From NCBI GenBank assembly GCA_034687125.1, contig JAQGBZ010000513.1, positions 1 to 37,202 on the forward strand: DNA of 37,202 nt, in the 5' to 3' direction. How positions within the stretch are numbered: position 1 is the first letter of the stretch; each line of letters opens with the position of its first letter. The translations under genes and the position numbers were made by a program. The notes beneath the pieces were generated by a model. That model was not told where the DNA came from, made no database searches, and worked only from the letters and a program-made list of their open reading frames with translations. Below are positions 25,201 to 35,774 of this stretch, piece after piece. The DNA comes from Neelides folsomi (lineage: Eukaryota; Arthropoda; Collembola; Neelipleona; Neelidae).

Positions 25201-25323
25201 TTGATTCTGAATTTTGATTAAGAATTTTGATACAAGAATTGTTGAGATAAAAAGGAATGTTCGTGTTAATTGTGGAATTGATTTTACAATTAAGGGCATT
25301 TGAGATCACTCACCTGAATCCAT
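16279..25323 (-). CDS. Dlg5: DLG5-like MAGUK scaffold (coiled coil, three PDZ, SH3, guanylate kinase-like)
   Basis: Eighteen coding exons: 25314-25323, 24307-24446, 23576-23987, 22991-23337, 22737-22862, 22395-22557, 22134-22277, 21442-21991, 21088-21272, 19837-20294, 19242-19448, 18829-18967, 18114-18731, 17708-17951, 17312-17553, 16904-17151, 16566-16782, 16279-16394. Phases agree throughout; 1521 aa. Coiled coil fills about residues 20-275. PDZ domains lie at about 295-395 (IIPGSPAAKESNLNIGDRVL), 870-955 (SQIGLTVGDQLLEVCG) and 1080-1165 (NLGVALVGGN, GLRVGDQILEFNG). SH3 is at about 1185-1245 (IRALFDYPP) and the GK domain at about 1330-1521. GK has no P-loop (VGALSDLI), as usual for MAGUKs, so it is a binding and not a catalytic module. 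A Ser/His/Gly-rich linker separates the first two PDZs. DLG5 scaffolds cell junctions and polarity/Hippo partners. Vertebrate DLG5 has four PDZs and is longer; here I see three and no N-terminal CARD. ATG choice rests on the 10-nt first exon. Confidence 0.93.
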
Positions 25324-26496
25324 CGTGAATTTCACTCTCGTTGTTTTCCTTAATAATAAAAGGAAGGAAAACCTTTAAAGGTTATTTATTTATTTTCAAG
25401 TGTCAAGTTTCAATTTTCTCTCAAACTTCATTTCCCCAATTTCCAATGTCAAAACTCGAGCAAATTGAATTTGAAGTATTTAAATTGGCCAATGTAACTC
25501 AATTTACTAAACAGACGATTAAGCCTTAAATTTTAAGGCTCATTATCTTAATGATTAACATTTACTTAACCAATTAGCTAATTAATTATTGTTGAGGATC
25601 TTGAGCGAATAATGTGAGCTGCAGCGTTAACATTGGATTTAGTGGAAGACACAATTGACATTAAAATTTCAGCAGGATTTCCCATTTGGCACTTAAACTT
25701 TTAACCAACAATTCAAACCATTTTTGAATCTCACTACTAAACCGAGGTTGAAGGAGATTTTACAATTTTAACTCACTTGACATTCAACTGACAACTTGAC
25801 CAACCCCAAGATTAACTTTTTCATTGGAATTTCCCCGATTTGGGCGGAGGATTCCTCCACGATCTCCCCCCTGTGACCCTTGCGTATGACATAGAGAGCA
25901 AAGGTGGGCTTGGGGTTGTTGAGTAAATTACAATTAAAGGTAATTAAATGTAGTATTATTAACTTAAATTAGATATGATCGAAGAATGTAAAATTAAGGT
26001 ATTTAGATTAAAGAAACTTTAACGGGGGTTTAAACATCTTTCCAAAGATGGCTCCTCTTGTGGCTCTTTTAAGTCTTCAACATTCCCCTATCCTTTTCCA
26101 TAGATCTCTTTTACACACAAACACACAAGGAATAAACGTTCATAAAAATACATTGTTTTGTCTATACCGTTTGTCGCCCAAATTCACACAATTGGAATTC
26201 GAATTCACATTTTAAATAATTTGAAAAAATTAATTAAAAAACGTACTATTTAAAATGAGATAAATATTTAATAATTAAACTATAATTAAATTAATTATTC
26301 GGTTGTTTTATATATTTGTAATTTATAAGTTTTATTTATTTTACAGAATTTTATTTAATTGTAATGTTAATAATGTTTTAATTACAATTACAAGTTCAAG
26401 TCTTTTATTGTATATTTTATTATTTACAATTTTTGCAGTCAATTATGATAAAATCAATGATTTAAGTATTTTAAGTATTTTAGATTAAGGTTTAAG
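25324..26496. other. DLG5 upstream region
   Basis: About 1.2 kb between the DLG5 start codon and the 3' end of the Gly-rich gene. It should contain the DLG5 leader and promoter. A GC-richer patch near 25830-25900 stands out from the AT background and is a candidate promoter core. No exon found on either strand. Confidence 0.4.
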
Positions 26497-26502
26497 TTTA
26501 TT
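26497..26502 (-). terminator. Polyadenylation signal AATAAA, Gly-rich gene
   Basis: TTTATT on the plus strand, about 20 nt after the stop codon at 26522-26524. A second AATAAA overlaps the stop codon itself (26519-26524 region). Confidence 0.45.
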
Positions 26503-26521
26503 TTGTATACATTTCAGGTGT

Positions 26522-28772
26522 TTATTCTTCTACTGGCTTTGCTCCATACTTGATTTGATATTTGATCATTAATGGAATTTCCTGTGCTGGGTAAGTGTAC
26601 TCGTGCTCGGTTACGACTCTGCTTGTGGAAGTAACATATTCGTAGACGGTCGTAGTCGTCGAAGGAGTTTCAGTTGTTGTTGTTGGGGCTTTGGTCGTGT
26701 AATGTTTGTACTTGTTTTCTGTCATTTCAATTGGCTTCATGCTTCCTTTGTATTTCTGGTAAGTGTAATTACCCCGCGTTGTTGTTTCGGGCGGCGGTTG
26801 TGTGGGAGCTTCAGTCGTTTTATATTTTTTGTATTGAATTGGAGCTGGGGACGGAATTGTAATTGGTTTGTAATTACCCGGGTAGTAATTTGAGCCCGAG
26901 TTTGAACTTTCTGGATTTGGGTCACCCGGATAAGAATCTCCCGGGTTAGAATCTTCAGGATTTGAATCTCCCGACTTATCAGGATCAGGGATGGTTTTAG
27001 CTGGACCAGATTGGTAAATGTCATATTGTATAATAAATGGAAAATCATATCCGGGATAGTTGACTTCTAATTGATGCATTTTCACCATCCCGTTTTCATC
27101 TTTATTTTGCTCGGGTGGTTCGACGATGAAACTCGGAGGTGTTATTTCTAATTGGGGACTTTGTGTCGTATAATATGGATTTTGCATAGTTTCCTTTTTC
27201 CCACGTGATTGGGGTTGCATTGGTTGCATGGGTTGGACTGGTTGAATGGGTCGCTTGTATTGCATGGGTTTGGGTTGCATGGGTTTTGGTTGCATTGGTT
27301 GCACAGGTCGACTGGTTTGCATGGGTTTATTTGTGGGTCGATAATTGTAAATTGGTTTTAATTGAGTTGGTGCTGGTGCTGGTGGTAATGGACGCATTTG
27401 TGCAGGCGGCATTGGGAGCATTTGTGGAGGTTCAGGCGGGGGATTTGCGAAAGATTCTTTGTATGAGGAAACGGGGATCATTTGCATTAACATTGGCTTC
27501 TTGGGATTGTTAGGGTCTAAAGGAAATCCACCATTTAAATCGTCATTGTACATTAAAATGTAATGAGGTTCGCCATTTCCTTTGTCTTTATCTCCGTCTC
27601 CGCCTTTGTCTCCGCCTATGTCTTTGTCGCCATCTTTGTCTTTGTCACATGGAGATTTGTCCGGTTTTTCTTCTGGTTCTGGTTCATCTTTGTCGCATGG
27701 TTTTTTGGGAGGTTTGTCGTCGTCTTTGTCACATGGCTTTTTAGGGGGATTGTCGTCGTCTTTGTCGCAGGGTTTTTTGGAAGGATTGTCGTCGTCTTTG
27801 TCACATGGATTTTTGGGAGGTTTGTCGCAGTCAGTTGAAGGTTTGTCTTTGTCGTCTTTGCAAGGTTTGCAGTCGTCTTTATCGGGTTTGTCGGGTGTGT
27901 CAGGTTTGGAAGATTCGACTTTTCCGCCAGTTCCCCCTCCTCCGGTTATTGGGGGCATGGGGCGAGGTGGTCCGGCCATTGAGCCACCTGTTTGGCCACC
28001 GGGTCCACCAGATCCTCCATAGCCACCATATCCGCCACCTCCTCCACCAGATCCTCCTCCAGGACCACCTCCGCCATATCCACCGCCGCCTCTATAGCCA
28101 CCGCCACCATGACCGCCGCCACCATAACCTCCGCCGCCATATCCACCTGGTCCACCGCCGCCACCAGGACCTCCTGGTCCACCAGGTCCACCCGGTCCAG
28201 GTCCACCGGGGCCGCCGGGGCCGTCGGGCCCTCCTGGTGAATCCCAAGGATTTAATGAAGGTCCAGGGAATTGTCCGGGGCCGTGAGGTCCTCCAAAGAC
28301 CCCGTCAAAAGGAGGAAACCCCGGGCCGCCCGGCACGAATGGGAACAAACCTGGGTTGAAGAACCCGCCAGGCGAATAAATCCCAAATGGCAAACCCCAA
28401 AACGGGAATTTGTATGGTGGAAAAAACCACCGGTCTTCTGTTGGAGTTTCCGGAGTTTCCTTCTTCAGTTCGAAATTCCTCTTGCCGTTTTTCCCACGAA
28501 GAATTTGTTTGTAAATGCTTTGAACCTTCTTGGCTTCTCCATCAATAGAAAAAGTCTCGACGAGGAAAATAATCTAAAAAACATTAAATCGTTAAACTAA
28601 AATTTTGATATTTTGTTTTATACACCAACCGAAAAATTTCAATCTACAAATTAATTATTTTTACTTAATTTATTAACATTTATATTTTAATTTAAACGAC
28701 AATAAATACAAAAAAATGTCAATGAATAAATTCATGTTTAAAATTTCTTACCATGAACAAAATGAGCTTCAT
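26522..28772 (-). CDS. Secreted low-complexity protein: Gly/Pro-rich, Lys-Asp-Cys repeats, Pro/Thr-rich tail
   Basis: Two exons, 28752-28772 (MKLILFM) and 26522-28573, in phase 0; 690 aa. The start MKLILFMIIFLVETFS is a signal peptide split by the intron. After a short dibasic region (RGKNGKRNF) and an aromatic patch (FFPPYKFPFWGLPFG) come: Gly/Pro repeats of GGP, GGYGGGG type (about 120-215); an acidic/basic region with about 12-residue units CDKDDDNPPKKP and eight Cys (about 235-330); Met/Gln/Pro repeats (PMQPKPMQ, about 385-460); and a Pro/Thr/Tyr-rich end. Two tail segments share a pattern (YPGYDFPFIIQYDIY and YPAQEIPLMIKYQIKYG), as do two KYKTTEAPT / HYTTKAPT stretches. No known domain. 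Composition suits a cuticle, silk, glue or mineral-matrix protein, but that is inference. No family recognised. Confidence 0.85.
27688..27825. repeat. 36-bp coding tandem repeat (CDKDDD units)
   Basis: Within the Gly-rich secreted gene, three to four 36-bp units of TTTGTCRCA(T/G)GG followed by TTTTTNGGNGGNTTGTCGTC encode the 12-residue CDKDDDNPPKKP-type unit. Differences are mostly at third positions, so the protein unit is better kept than the DNA. Confidence 0.8.
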
Positions 28773-29282
28773 CTTTAAATTCTTCAATCACGCAATAATT
28801 AAAATTAAACAATAGAAATGAATTACATTAAATTCCAACTAACCACAATCGTAATCATAATTAATTGAATTAACTATAATTAACTTGACCTGAGAATTTA
28901 ATTTAAAATACTTAAACTTGTGTTATTTTATGGATTTTTGGTGGTTTGAAACATTTCCCAACGCCAAGAAGGTCTGGAAGTAAAAGCGGATTGAACGAGA
29001 GAGTTAAAGGTCCATATTTGGGTCAAATAAGTATTTATACAAATTCCCTCAAGCATTAAGGGTCCTTACACCAAACATATCTTAATACATTAAACTATAT
29101 CCTTAAACTTTAAACCAATATTCATTTGTCGTGTTAACGTGTCATGTCAGGTTAATGATCGATAATCCTCTTGAGTGAATAATAATAATACAGTAAAACC
29201 AATAATGCGAAAAGGAAAGTGAAAAGTTTGAAAAGTGAAAATGAAGGAAACTGGGTTAAAGTTAAATATAAAGACGGCAAAT
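28773..29282. other. Leader and promoter of the Gly-rich gene
   Basis: No coding exon. It contains the TATA-like element at 29032-29039 and short AT-rich sequence. The 3' end of the next minus-strand gene lies just upstream, with a candidate AATAAA at 29283-29288. Confidence 0.4.
29032..29039 (-). promoter_or_regulatory. TATA box, Gly-rich secreted gene
   Basis: TATAAATA on the coding strand, within GTATAAATAC, about 260 nt upstream of the start codon. If used, transcription starts near 29005 and leaves a leader of roughly 230 nt, or less if spliced. Confidence 0.4.
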
Positions 29283-29510
29283 TTTATTAAGATTTTTAAG
29301 CAATTTTAATAAACTTATTTTAAAATCCATAATTAATTTAATCAATTACAATTTTACCATTTACAATCAGAGACAATTACAATATTCAATATTTGACAAT
29401 TATTTGTAAACAAGAAATTTTGTATATTGGGAGTTTTTACAAGTTGTGGGAGATTGATTAATTGAATTGTGATAAGATTTAAATCAGATGATTGATTTCG
29501 GATTTTCCTT

Positions 29511-30259
29511 TTACTGCTTGACTGGCATGGAGGAAACAATCGGCATTTGTTGAGGAGCTGCGGGACGCATCATGTTGATCACATAAGGAGTTTCATCTGC
29601 GTTCCCGCCGCTGATTGAAATCGATGGAGATTGCTGAGGAGTCACAGTGGGAATCTGAATGGCTCGCATGTTGGCAGAAACTCCTAAATAATAAATTAAT
29701 TACAATTAATTTAACTGTAATTCTGTAATTTATAAGTGTAATTAAATACAATCAGCATTAATCCACAATTAATTACAATCAATATTAATCCACAGTTATT
29801 TATTAATTAAATTAATTACCTTGTTGGTAAGCTTGTGAAGGATTCATTGGCTGCATTCCTTGGAAAGCTTCAAATTGTAATTGTTGGTTCTCTTGAGGCA
29901 TCATTGGGCGAATTTGCATTTGCGGTTGCATTTGCGGCTTCATCATTCCTCCTCCATTTTGCTGATCTTTAAAATTAAAACAATTCAATTAATACAATAA
30001 TTAATTAAATGGATAGTTAAGAAACAAATTAGCTAAATTAACCATTGAATAATATTGATTTTTAGATATTTCGAATTTGCCTAATTGATATTTTGAATTT
30101 ATAAATTATTGAGAATTGGGGGAAATTGGAGAAAATGAATTTTAGCTTACGAGCTACGCAATTAGCAGAAACAGCTTGAGCTCCAAGCGAAAGTGGCCAA
30201 TACATGCAGTCACGAACTGATTGTCCTAATGGGACCGGTCCTTGTCCATTCCAAGCCAT
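29511..30259 (-). CDS. Small Met/Gln/Pro-rich protein of unknown function
   Basis: Three exons, 30151-30259, 29820-29966 and 29511-29683, phase-consistent; 142 aa. The N-terminus MAWNGQGPVPLGQSVRDC continues MYWPLSLGAQAVSANCVA, a moderately hydrophobic block with Trp, Cys and two Gly-Gln elements. The middle is Met/Gln repeats (MMKPQMQPQMQIRPMMPQEN). The end is Pro/Ser/Gln-rich (IPTVTPQQSPSISISGG, then PQQMPIVSSMPVKQ). There is no signal peptide, transmembrane helix or domain that I recognise. The leader appears spliced (TTTGAAG just before the ATG region). It sits between two secreted-protein genes on the same strand. Splice sites are good at every junction, so the gene is likely real although orphan. 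Confidence 0.75.
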
Positions 30260-30449
30260 CGTAAGTCTTCAAAGAATAAAGTGGGAAAATGAGAATCAAA
30301 AGAGAAAATAGACAAAAAGAAAGCAATGAAGAATTTGCTAATAATTTGAATCTCCACTTATTTTGTTGATTCCTCACATTTGTTTTATTCGTTCAGTTGA
30401 CAACAAAAGTAGATAGTGCATAGATTGTGATTTTTGGCTATTTTGACCT

Positions 30450-30600
30450 CAGGCTTTCATCAAATATACATTCTTCGATTTTTCCCAAATTTGAACACAA
30501 GAAGGATGAACTTATGTTCTCAAACAGGTTAAAATATCTATGAGTAAGTCTTTGTTTTCATGTAACAATTCAATCCGTCAGGGTCAAATTGCTACGAAAC
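30450..30600. repeat. Diverged repeat, copy 1
   Basis: Shares TATACATTCTTCGATTT, then a diverged stretch ending in a GGTTAAA block and (A/C)CCGT.AGGGTCCAA-like sequence, with copy 2 at 30841-31000 in the same orientation. Probably remnants of one transposable-element family. Confidence 0.55.
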
Positions 30601-30840
30601 CATATGTAAAATGTATTCATTTATATACAATTTACCAATAGTTTAACAAAGATTTTAAGCAAATATACATATTTTGATTTTCATAAAAATTTCATGACAA
30701 GTAGAATCGAATCTCTTCTTTATGATGGCATCAATCCCAAGATTGTTACCTTTACCGTTTAGGCTTAAAAAATATTCCTAAGGGCATTTTTAATACAAAA
30801 TAGCTTTTTGAATTATATTTATAATTTATATCTCTATATT

Positions 30841-31000
30841 CATCAACCAATTTCGTCGACTATACATTCTTCGATTTGTTTCAAACTTTGACATCAAAAT
30901 GATAGACGTCCTATCTCATACTGGTTAAAGTGGCTAGACCGTTTAATGTTTAGTTTTTAGTATAAAAAACAAACCGTAAGGTCCAATTTTTTATAGAGTA
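30841..31000. repeat. Diverged repeat, copy 2
   Basis: Direct-repeat partner of 30450-30600. TATACATTCTTCGATTTGTT is the best conserved block. Copies lie about 390 bp apart. Confidence 0.55.
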
Positions 31001-31147
31001 TGTATATAATAAATAATGTTATACAAAATAGAGAATTGGCTATATTTATTAGAATGGTTGATGAATATTGTCAGTTAAGCTTCTACTTCCCACAATGAAA
31101 TTCCTAGTTTTCTTGAAGGCGTCTCCGCTATTTTCCGGCCGTACATG

Positions 31148-31183
31148 CTTATCATTAAATATCGTTAAATATTTAATGATAAG
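31148..31183. repeat. Perfect 15-bp inverted repeat (hairpin) after ITIH gene
   Basis: CTTATCATTAAATAT at 31148-31162 and its exact reverse complement at 31169-31183, separated by six bases. It lies about 17-50 nt beyond the candidate AATAAA of the ITIH-like gene, where pre-mRNA cleavage would occur. Confidence 0.85.
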
Positions 31184-31199
31184 AGCTATTCAAGTAATG

Positions 31200-31205
31200 T
31201 TTATT
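31200..31205 (-). terminator. Polyadenylation signal AATAAA, ITIH-like gene
   Basis: TTTATT on the plus strand, about 48 nt past the stop codon at 31253-31255, with a strong hairpin immediately downstream. Confidence 0.5.
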
Positions 31206-31252
31206 TTTTGTTATTTAAAATTGGTAAATTAATTTTGTTCTTCTGCGTAGTT

Positions 31253-34200
31253 CTACTTTGTTTCACAGCAAGAGCCAGCATAAACATCCGAAGGTTCATC
31301 GTTCACCCTAATTTTCAATTATTCTTTTAATTAAAATCATAACATTTTGGATAACTTTAAAGAAAACACCACTATACCTTATTGAGCAGAAGTAAGATTT
31401 GAAATAAGTGTCTTTGGAATTGAGGAAGTCTTTTTTAATGCAATCCTTCAGATGCATACAGAGTCCCTTTTTCCCTTTTACATTGCAGGCTAATCTGATG
31501 CTGCTCGCCTTTATTAATCAAACATTAGATATGATACCATTATTTATTATTGACTGTGTTTGTGTATCACATCAATCACATGAGCATTATTCATATTTAT
31601 CATCATAAGAAAAATACTTTACGAATCAAATACTATGCAATGTATTTATGTACAAATAATTAGTAAATGATTGATATTTTCATACATCTTTTCCATACTC
31701 CAGAACTCTATAAGAAACGTTGTCTTTGATGATGGATCTTCGAACAAGCCATGTGATGTCATTTAGCATTAAAGTCCTATTATTTGGCTTGGGAGTTGTC
31801 GTCGCTTTACCTTTATCCTTTCCTTGGTCCTTAACTGGAAAAAGTTGACATTATTATTACCTGTATTCTTTAATGTACAAATATTGTTCTAAAAGTTATG
31901 TAATCTTGAAAATTAATTACTACTACTTGCGACGTCATCATCAAATTCGGCTTCAACATCAGCCATATCTTCTTCATCATCTTCTGCTTGCATGCTTGCT
32001 TTTGAATTATCGGCTGGTGGGGCTCCAGCGTCTTTTTTATCATACATCCCTGTCGGAGCGCCTTGCACACTACTTGTATGATATCTCCTGTTCATCTTCA
32101 TGGGTGTTGAGGCGTAATTTGCGTAATAAGGCTGAGGCTGAGGACTTGGATAATAAGGCTCAATGGGCACAATATAGCTTTGTTCAGGCTTCACGACAAC
32201 CAACGAAGTCAACGGGGTGACGAACTCGTACTTTAAAGCCAAATCTAACGCTCTCTTATTCACGTTTTTCTTTGAATCTTTCGTATCGGACATTTGGGCC
32301 TCTTGGGCGTCGAGCAATTGCCTGATGGTCAAATACGCCCAGAGTCTCTCGAGGAAATAATCTTCTTTTTCCCTCGGTTTCTCCGTCGTCGTCTGTGGCT
32401 GCGGAGACGGCGGCGGCCAATGGCACCAATAAGGCCGTCTGTAGACATACGGACACCATTTGACATGAGGAAAAGAGACGTAATTGCGGTCAATGGACAT
32501 AACTTTAACTTTATCATTTGAATATTCCGCATTCCAATCACGGTTTTTCCCAGTGACGATCACATTCATTTCCTCCTCTTCCTTCGGCTTCATTTTGTAC
32601 TTTCCGCAAACGGCGATTTCACTCCCTTTGAAATAATCGTGGAATTCTTTTCGGCTCGTCTCCTCCACGTCATGATTCGTATATTTGAAAGTGACGTTGG
32701 TGAGGAGCGGAGACGATATTTCTGCGTAGAATCCCTTGAGTTGCAAATCAGCGTCTGACGCTTCGTAGATTTTCCGTGCAAATCCGAAATTTTTCAGGGA
32801 GAGTTTTTTCAAAAATGAGAAATCCGCTCCTGAACCAAAAGCTAGAGAGAAAATTGAAACTTTCTTTTCTTCGTGGTCCCGTGAGGAGATTTTCATGGTT
32901 ATGTCTGAAGGATTGGTGAGGCCGACCGTTGGCTCGCCGTCCGTTAGGAAAACAATTATTGGGTGAATTTCTCGCTTGGTCAAAACTGACCGTTCTTGAC
33001 CTCTTTTGGCAACGTTTAGTCCTTCTGTCAAGGCTTCGAAGATGTTTGTTCCTCCCATTGCTTCAATTTTTTTGCAGTGCTTGTGTGCCAAATCCAAATT
33101 CGTTTCGCTTACTTCAATCGGCCCTTTTGCTTCATTTTCATATTTTGAAGATTCAGGAGTCCAAACCTTTAAAAACATTTACTATAATTTATTCAGCTAT
33201 ATTAATTTATGTTTTTCTAACAATAAGACAGTTTTATTAAATATTTGTTCATAAAATATTTACTTACGTTAACTCTGTCTGAAAAAGTGATGATATTGAA
33301 ATAATCTTCCGGTTTGAGATCATCAAGAACATAAGTCATGGCGGCTCGTAATTGTTCTATTTTTCTTCCCATCATTGACCCAGAAGTGTCGAGGATGTAA
33401 ATGACATGTTTTCTCAAAGGTGCGACGTTTTTAGGTGAAAAATAGTGAACAAAGTATCCGTTCATTAACTAAATAAGCATTAAAATGAAATGATTGATTA
33501 TAACAATTATTGAAAATAGCTCTAAACAAATATGGTAAGTATATGTAAGTTGATAGCAAAGATAGTAAAATACGTACTTAAAAGTTCCCCATCTACTTTC
33601 ATTTTACAAAAAACTTTTAATTAATATTTTTAATGAATTAATTAATTGGCATACGAGAATTTCTCCAGTTTCATATTCTCTTTGAACGTCGTATTGGACT
33701 GAGAAAAGAGTGGCAGAGTCTTTGGCTTTAGAAAATCTTGATTTGTCCATTGGGATCCAAGTGACTCTTGCTCGATTCCACGCGACACGTTCGATCTTCG
33801 CCTCGTCGTCTATTAATGAATATAGATTAAGTTAGTTAGTTGGTTGAAATTAGTTAATTTACTTGTTTCTTCGATTTCTATTTCTTCGTCTTTGAGCTTG
33901 GGAACTCGAACAAACAAAATAGCTGCAGATTCGACTATTGATACCATTATTCCATATTCCTCCACGTCGATGATCTAAAAGTTAAAGATTTATAATAACG
34001 AAATGTGAGCTTTTAAAAGATCAATCTTGACTTTATATGACAGATCTTCTATATAAATAATTGGTATGTATTTAAGTTTTTACTTGTTCAGGACTGATAT
34101 TGATAACGTGTTCTAATCTTCCTCGTGTGCGAGCGAGAAGTTCTTCATATGAAAGATGAAAAGTAATTTCCGCATTTTTCTTGATATTCACACTCACGAC

Positions 34201-35005
34201 GAAGATATTCGAATTACGGGACCTTATTAATTAAACAATTTAAACTTATACCAATATAAAAATTAATTTATCAAGCGAATATATAAAATATTATACCTGA
34301 CTTCTACTAGGCCTGCAGATTCTCCTCTGTTCTTGGCTTCATTATAAGTTTCCTTCGCATCTTCTTTCTCCTTCACAATGCCCTTATACATTTTCCCGTC
34401 AATCTCCCTATGTTGGCACAAAGAATTTGCAAAAATATAATTATTAATCTGAATTAACATTAAGCGACCAAAAGTGTGTAAATGTATTAGGTATTAAAAA
34501 TATCTGTTAATTTAACAAACATGCGAAATGATGAAACAAAGACCGTTTCTGGGAGGACAACACTGAATGAAATTTCGCTGTCGCTTTCTCTTCCATTGAT
34601 AACCCTTGATGAAATTTGAGTTACCGAATAGCGGAATTGAATTTCCGATAACACTTGGAAATTTTTGATTGTCAATTGCTGATTCTGAGGAGGCGATGGC
34701 GAAGGCGAGGGCGGAGGCATTTTCTATATTAATTATAAATGTTATATAAATAGTTTATAAGTATGTAAAGCATTATATTTATTTAATATTATCAATAAAT
34801 CACTTTTGTGTTTTGTGAGTTTGGGGTGTTATAGGATTATGATACTCGAAATAAACAAATAAAAATTATCATAAAAACACACCTTAATGGCCGCTGCACG
34901 TTTGTCTCTTGCCCTTTCAATAACAAAAGATTTATCTCCATTTTCAATACAATAGATTTCATATAAGCTAAATGAAAATAGAAATGTAAATATAAAAATA
35001 TTCAT
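31253..35005 (-). CDS. ITIH-like secreted protein: VIT and VWA domains plus C-terminal CLIP-like domain
   Basis: Eleven exons: 34883-35005, 34521-34723, 34297-34407, 34084-34222, 33863-33974, 33656 or 33655-33809 (33655 fits the phase), 33268-33468, 31921-33166, 31686-31834, 31378-31508, 31253-31307; 874 aa, phases consistent. Signal peptide MNIFIFTFLFSFSLYEIYC. VIT domain about 60-200 (DGKMYKGIVKEKEDAKETY, GESAGLVEV). VWA about 295-480 with an intact MIDAS: DTSGS, the Thr of MGGTNI and the Asp of FLTDGEPT. Next come Tyr/Pro-rich and acidic stretches (EDDEEDMADVEAEFDDD). The last three exons add NDITWLVRR, SYRVLEYGKD and a six-Cys module with spacing C-x8-C-x5-C-x17-C-x15-CC, which is CLIP-like. 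Vertebrate inter-alpha-inhibitor heavy chains bind hyaluronan and matrix; I see neither their C-terminal domain nor the DPHFII-type cross-link site. CLIP modules usually precede serine proteases in arthropods. A clotting, melanisation or matrix role is inference. Confidence 0.9.
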
Positions 35006-35247
35006 TCTTCTTAATTTTTCTTATAATAAGTTGATAAATTCTTTTCTTTGATTTTTAAAAATTGACTTTACGAGCACATATTTACATTACTCAATTGAAT
35101 TAGAGCTTGTATGAATTTAAAAGTTGGGGATTTATTACTTTTAATATAAGAAAGTTTGATTCAGAACAAAGCTTATTGCAATGAATATAATGAATAATTT
35201 CTCATTTTTGAATTGACAATTTTTATAACTAGGTACTTATAGTTGCA

Positions 35248-35255
35248 TTTATATA
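35248..35255 (-). promoter_or_regulatory. Candidate TATA box, ITIH-like gene
   Basis: TATATAAA on the coding strand about 245 nt upstream of the start codon. Chance occurrence is quite possible in such AT-rich sequence. Confidence 0.3.
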
Positions 35256-35629
35256 TAAAACTAGCAATTAAAGTTCTTTGAAAATGTAAATAAAAATTAT
35301 AAATTAAACTTCAAAGCTTTCACTTTTCAATATCAAAGTTATAAACAATATGCGGAAACATTGAAACGTTTAACAAATAATCAATAATTACATATTACTT
35401 AATTCATGCCATCAAGTGTTATATAACCATTACATATTCATATTATATTACCTAAATTAATAAATGATTTATTAAATTGAATATGTGCTACAGTGCATTG
35501 GCTTAAAAGCTTAAATGTGTTGGTCTTGAAATATCTAAAGTCGAATATAACCAGGAATGTAATTTTAAATGTGTACGAGTACAAATGCTATTATGCAATT
35601 GAAAAAAATCCAATTTCCTTCAAATCAAA

Positions 35630-35774
35630 TTAATGTTCAACTAAAGAATGAGAATAGTTGTAATTAACACGTTTTAAAATTTCTTTTCCAGTTTCAATGG
35701 GCGGAATGAGAAGGTTCGAAGGAGGAACGTTGAGCTCAACTGAAAATTCACTTTCCGTGAGGAGTCCATTTTAA
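35630..35774. other. Orphan coding-like patch
   Basis: A GC-richer island open on both strands. Plus strand: acceptor TTTTCCAG at 35691, then ATG at 35697 and 25 codons (MGGMRRFEGGTLSSTENSLS, VRSPF) to a stop at 35774. Minus strand: an open frame from about 35765 to a stop at 35630 reading ESEFSVELNVPPSNLLI, then PPIETGKEILKRV. The minus frame has no ATG or nearby acceptor and loosely resembles the VIT exon of the neighbouring gene (SEISFSVVLP ... IDGK), so it could be a duplicated, decayed exon. Confidence 0.25.

Larger units (their letters stand above)
30260..31199. other. Intergenic with diverged dispersed repeat pair
   Basis: No exon seen. Two related segments occur here, 30450-30600 and 30841-31000, and a perfect 15-bp inverted repeat at 31148-31183. 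Confidence 0.5.

Noticed and set aside
27640..27860. CRISPR-like regular repeats
   Set aside because: Spaced repeats here are coding 36-bp units in an animal gene; there are no unique spacers.
27205..28359. Several long open frames on the plus strand and in other minus frames
   Set aside because: Shadows of the highly repetitive, biased-composition coding exon of the Gly-rich secreted gene. Repeats keep other frames open by chance.
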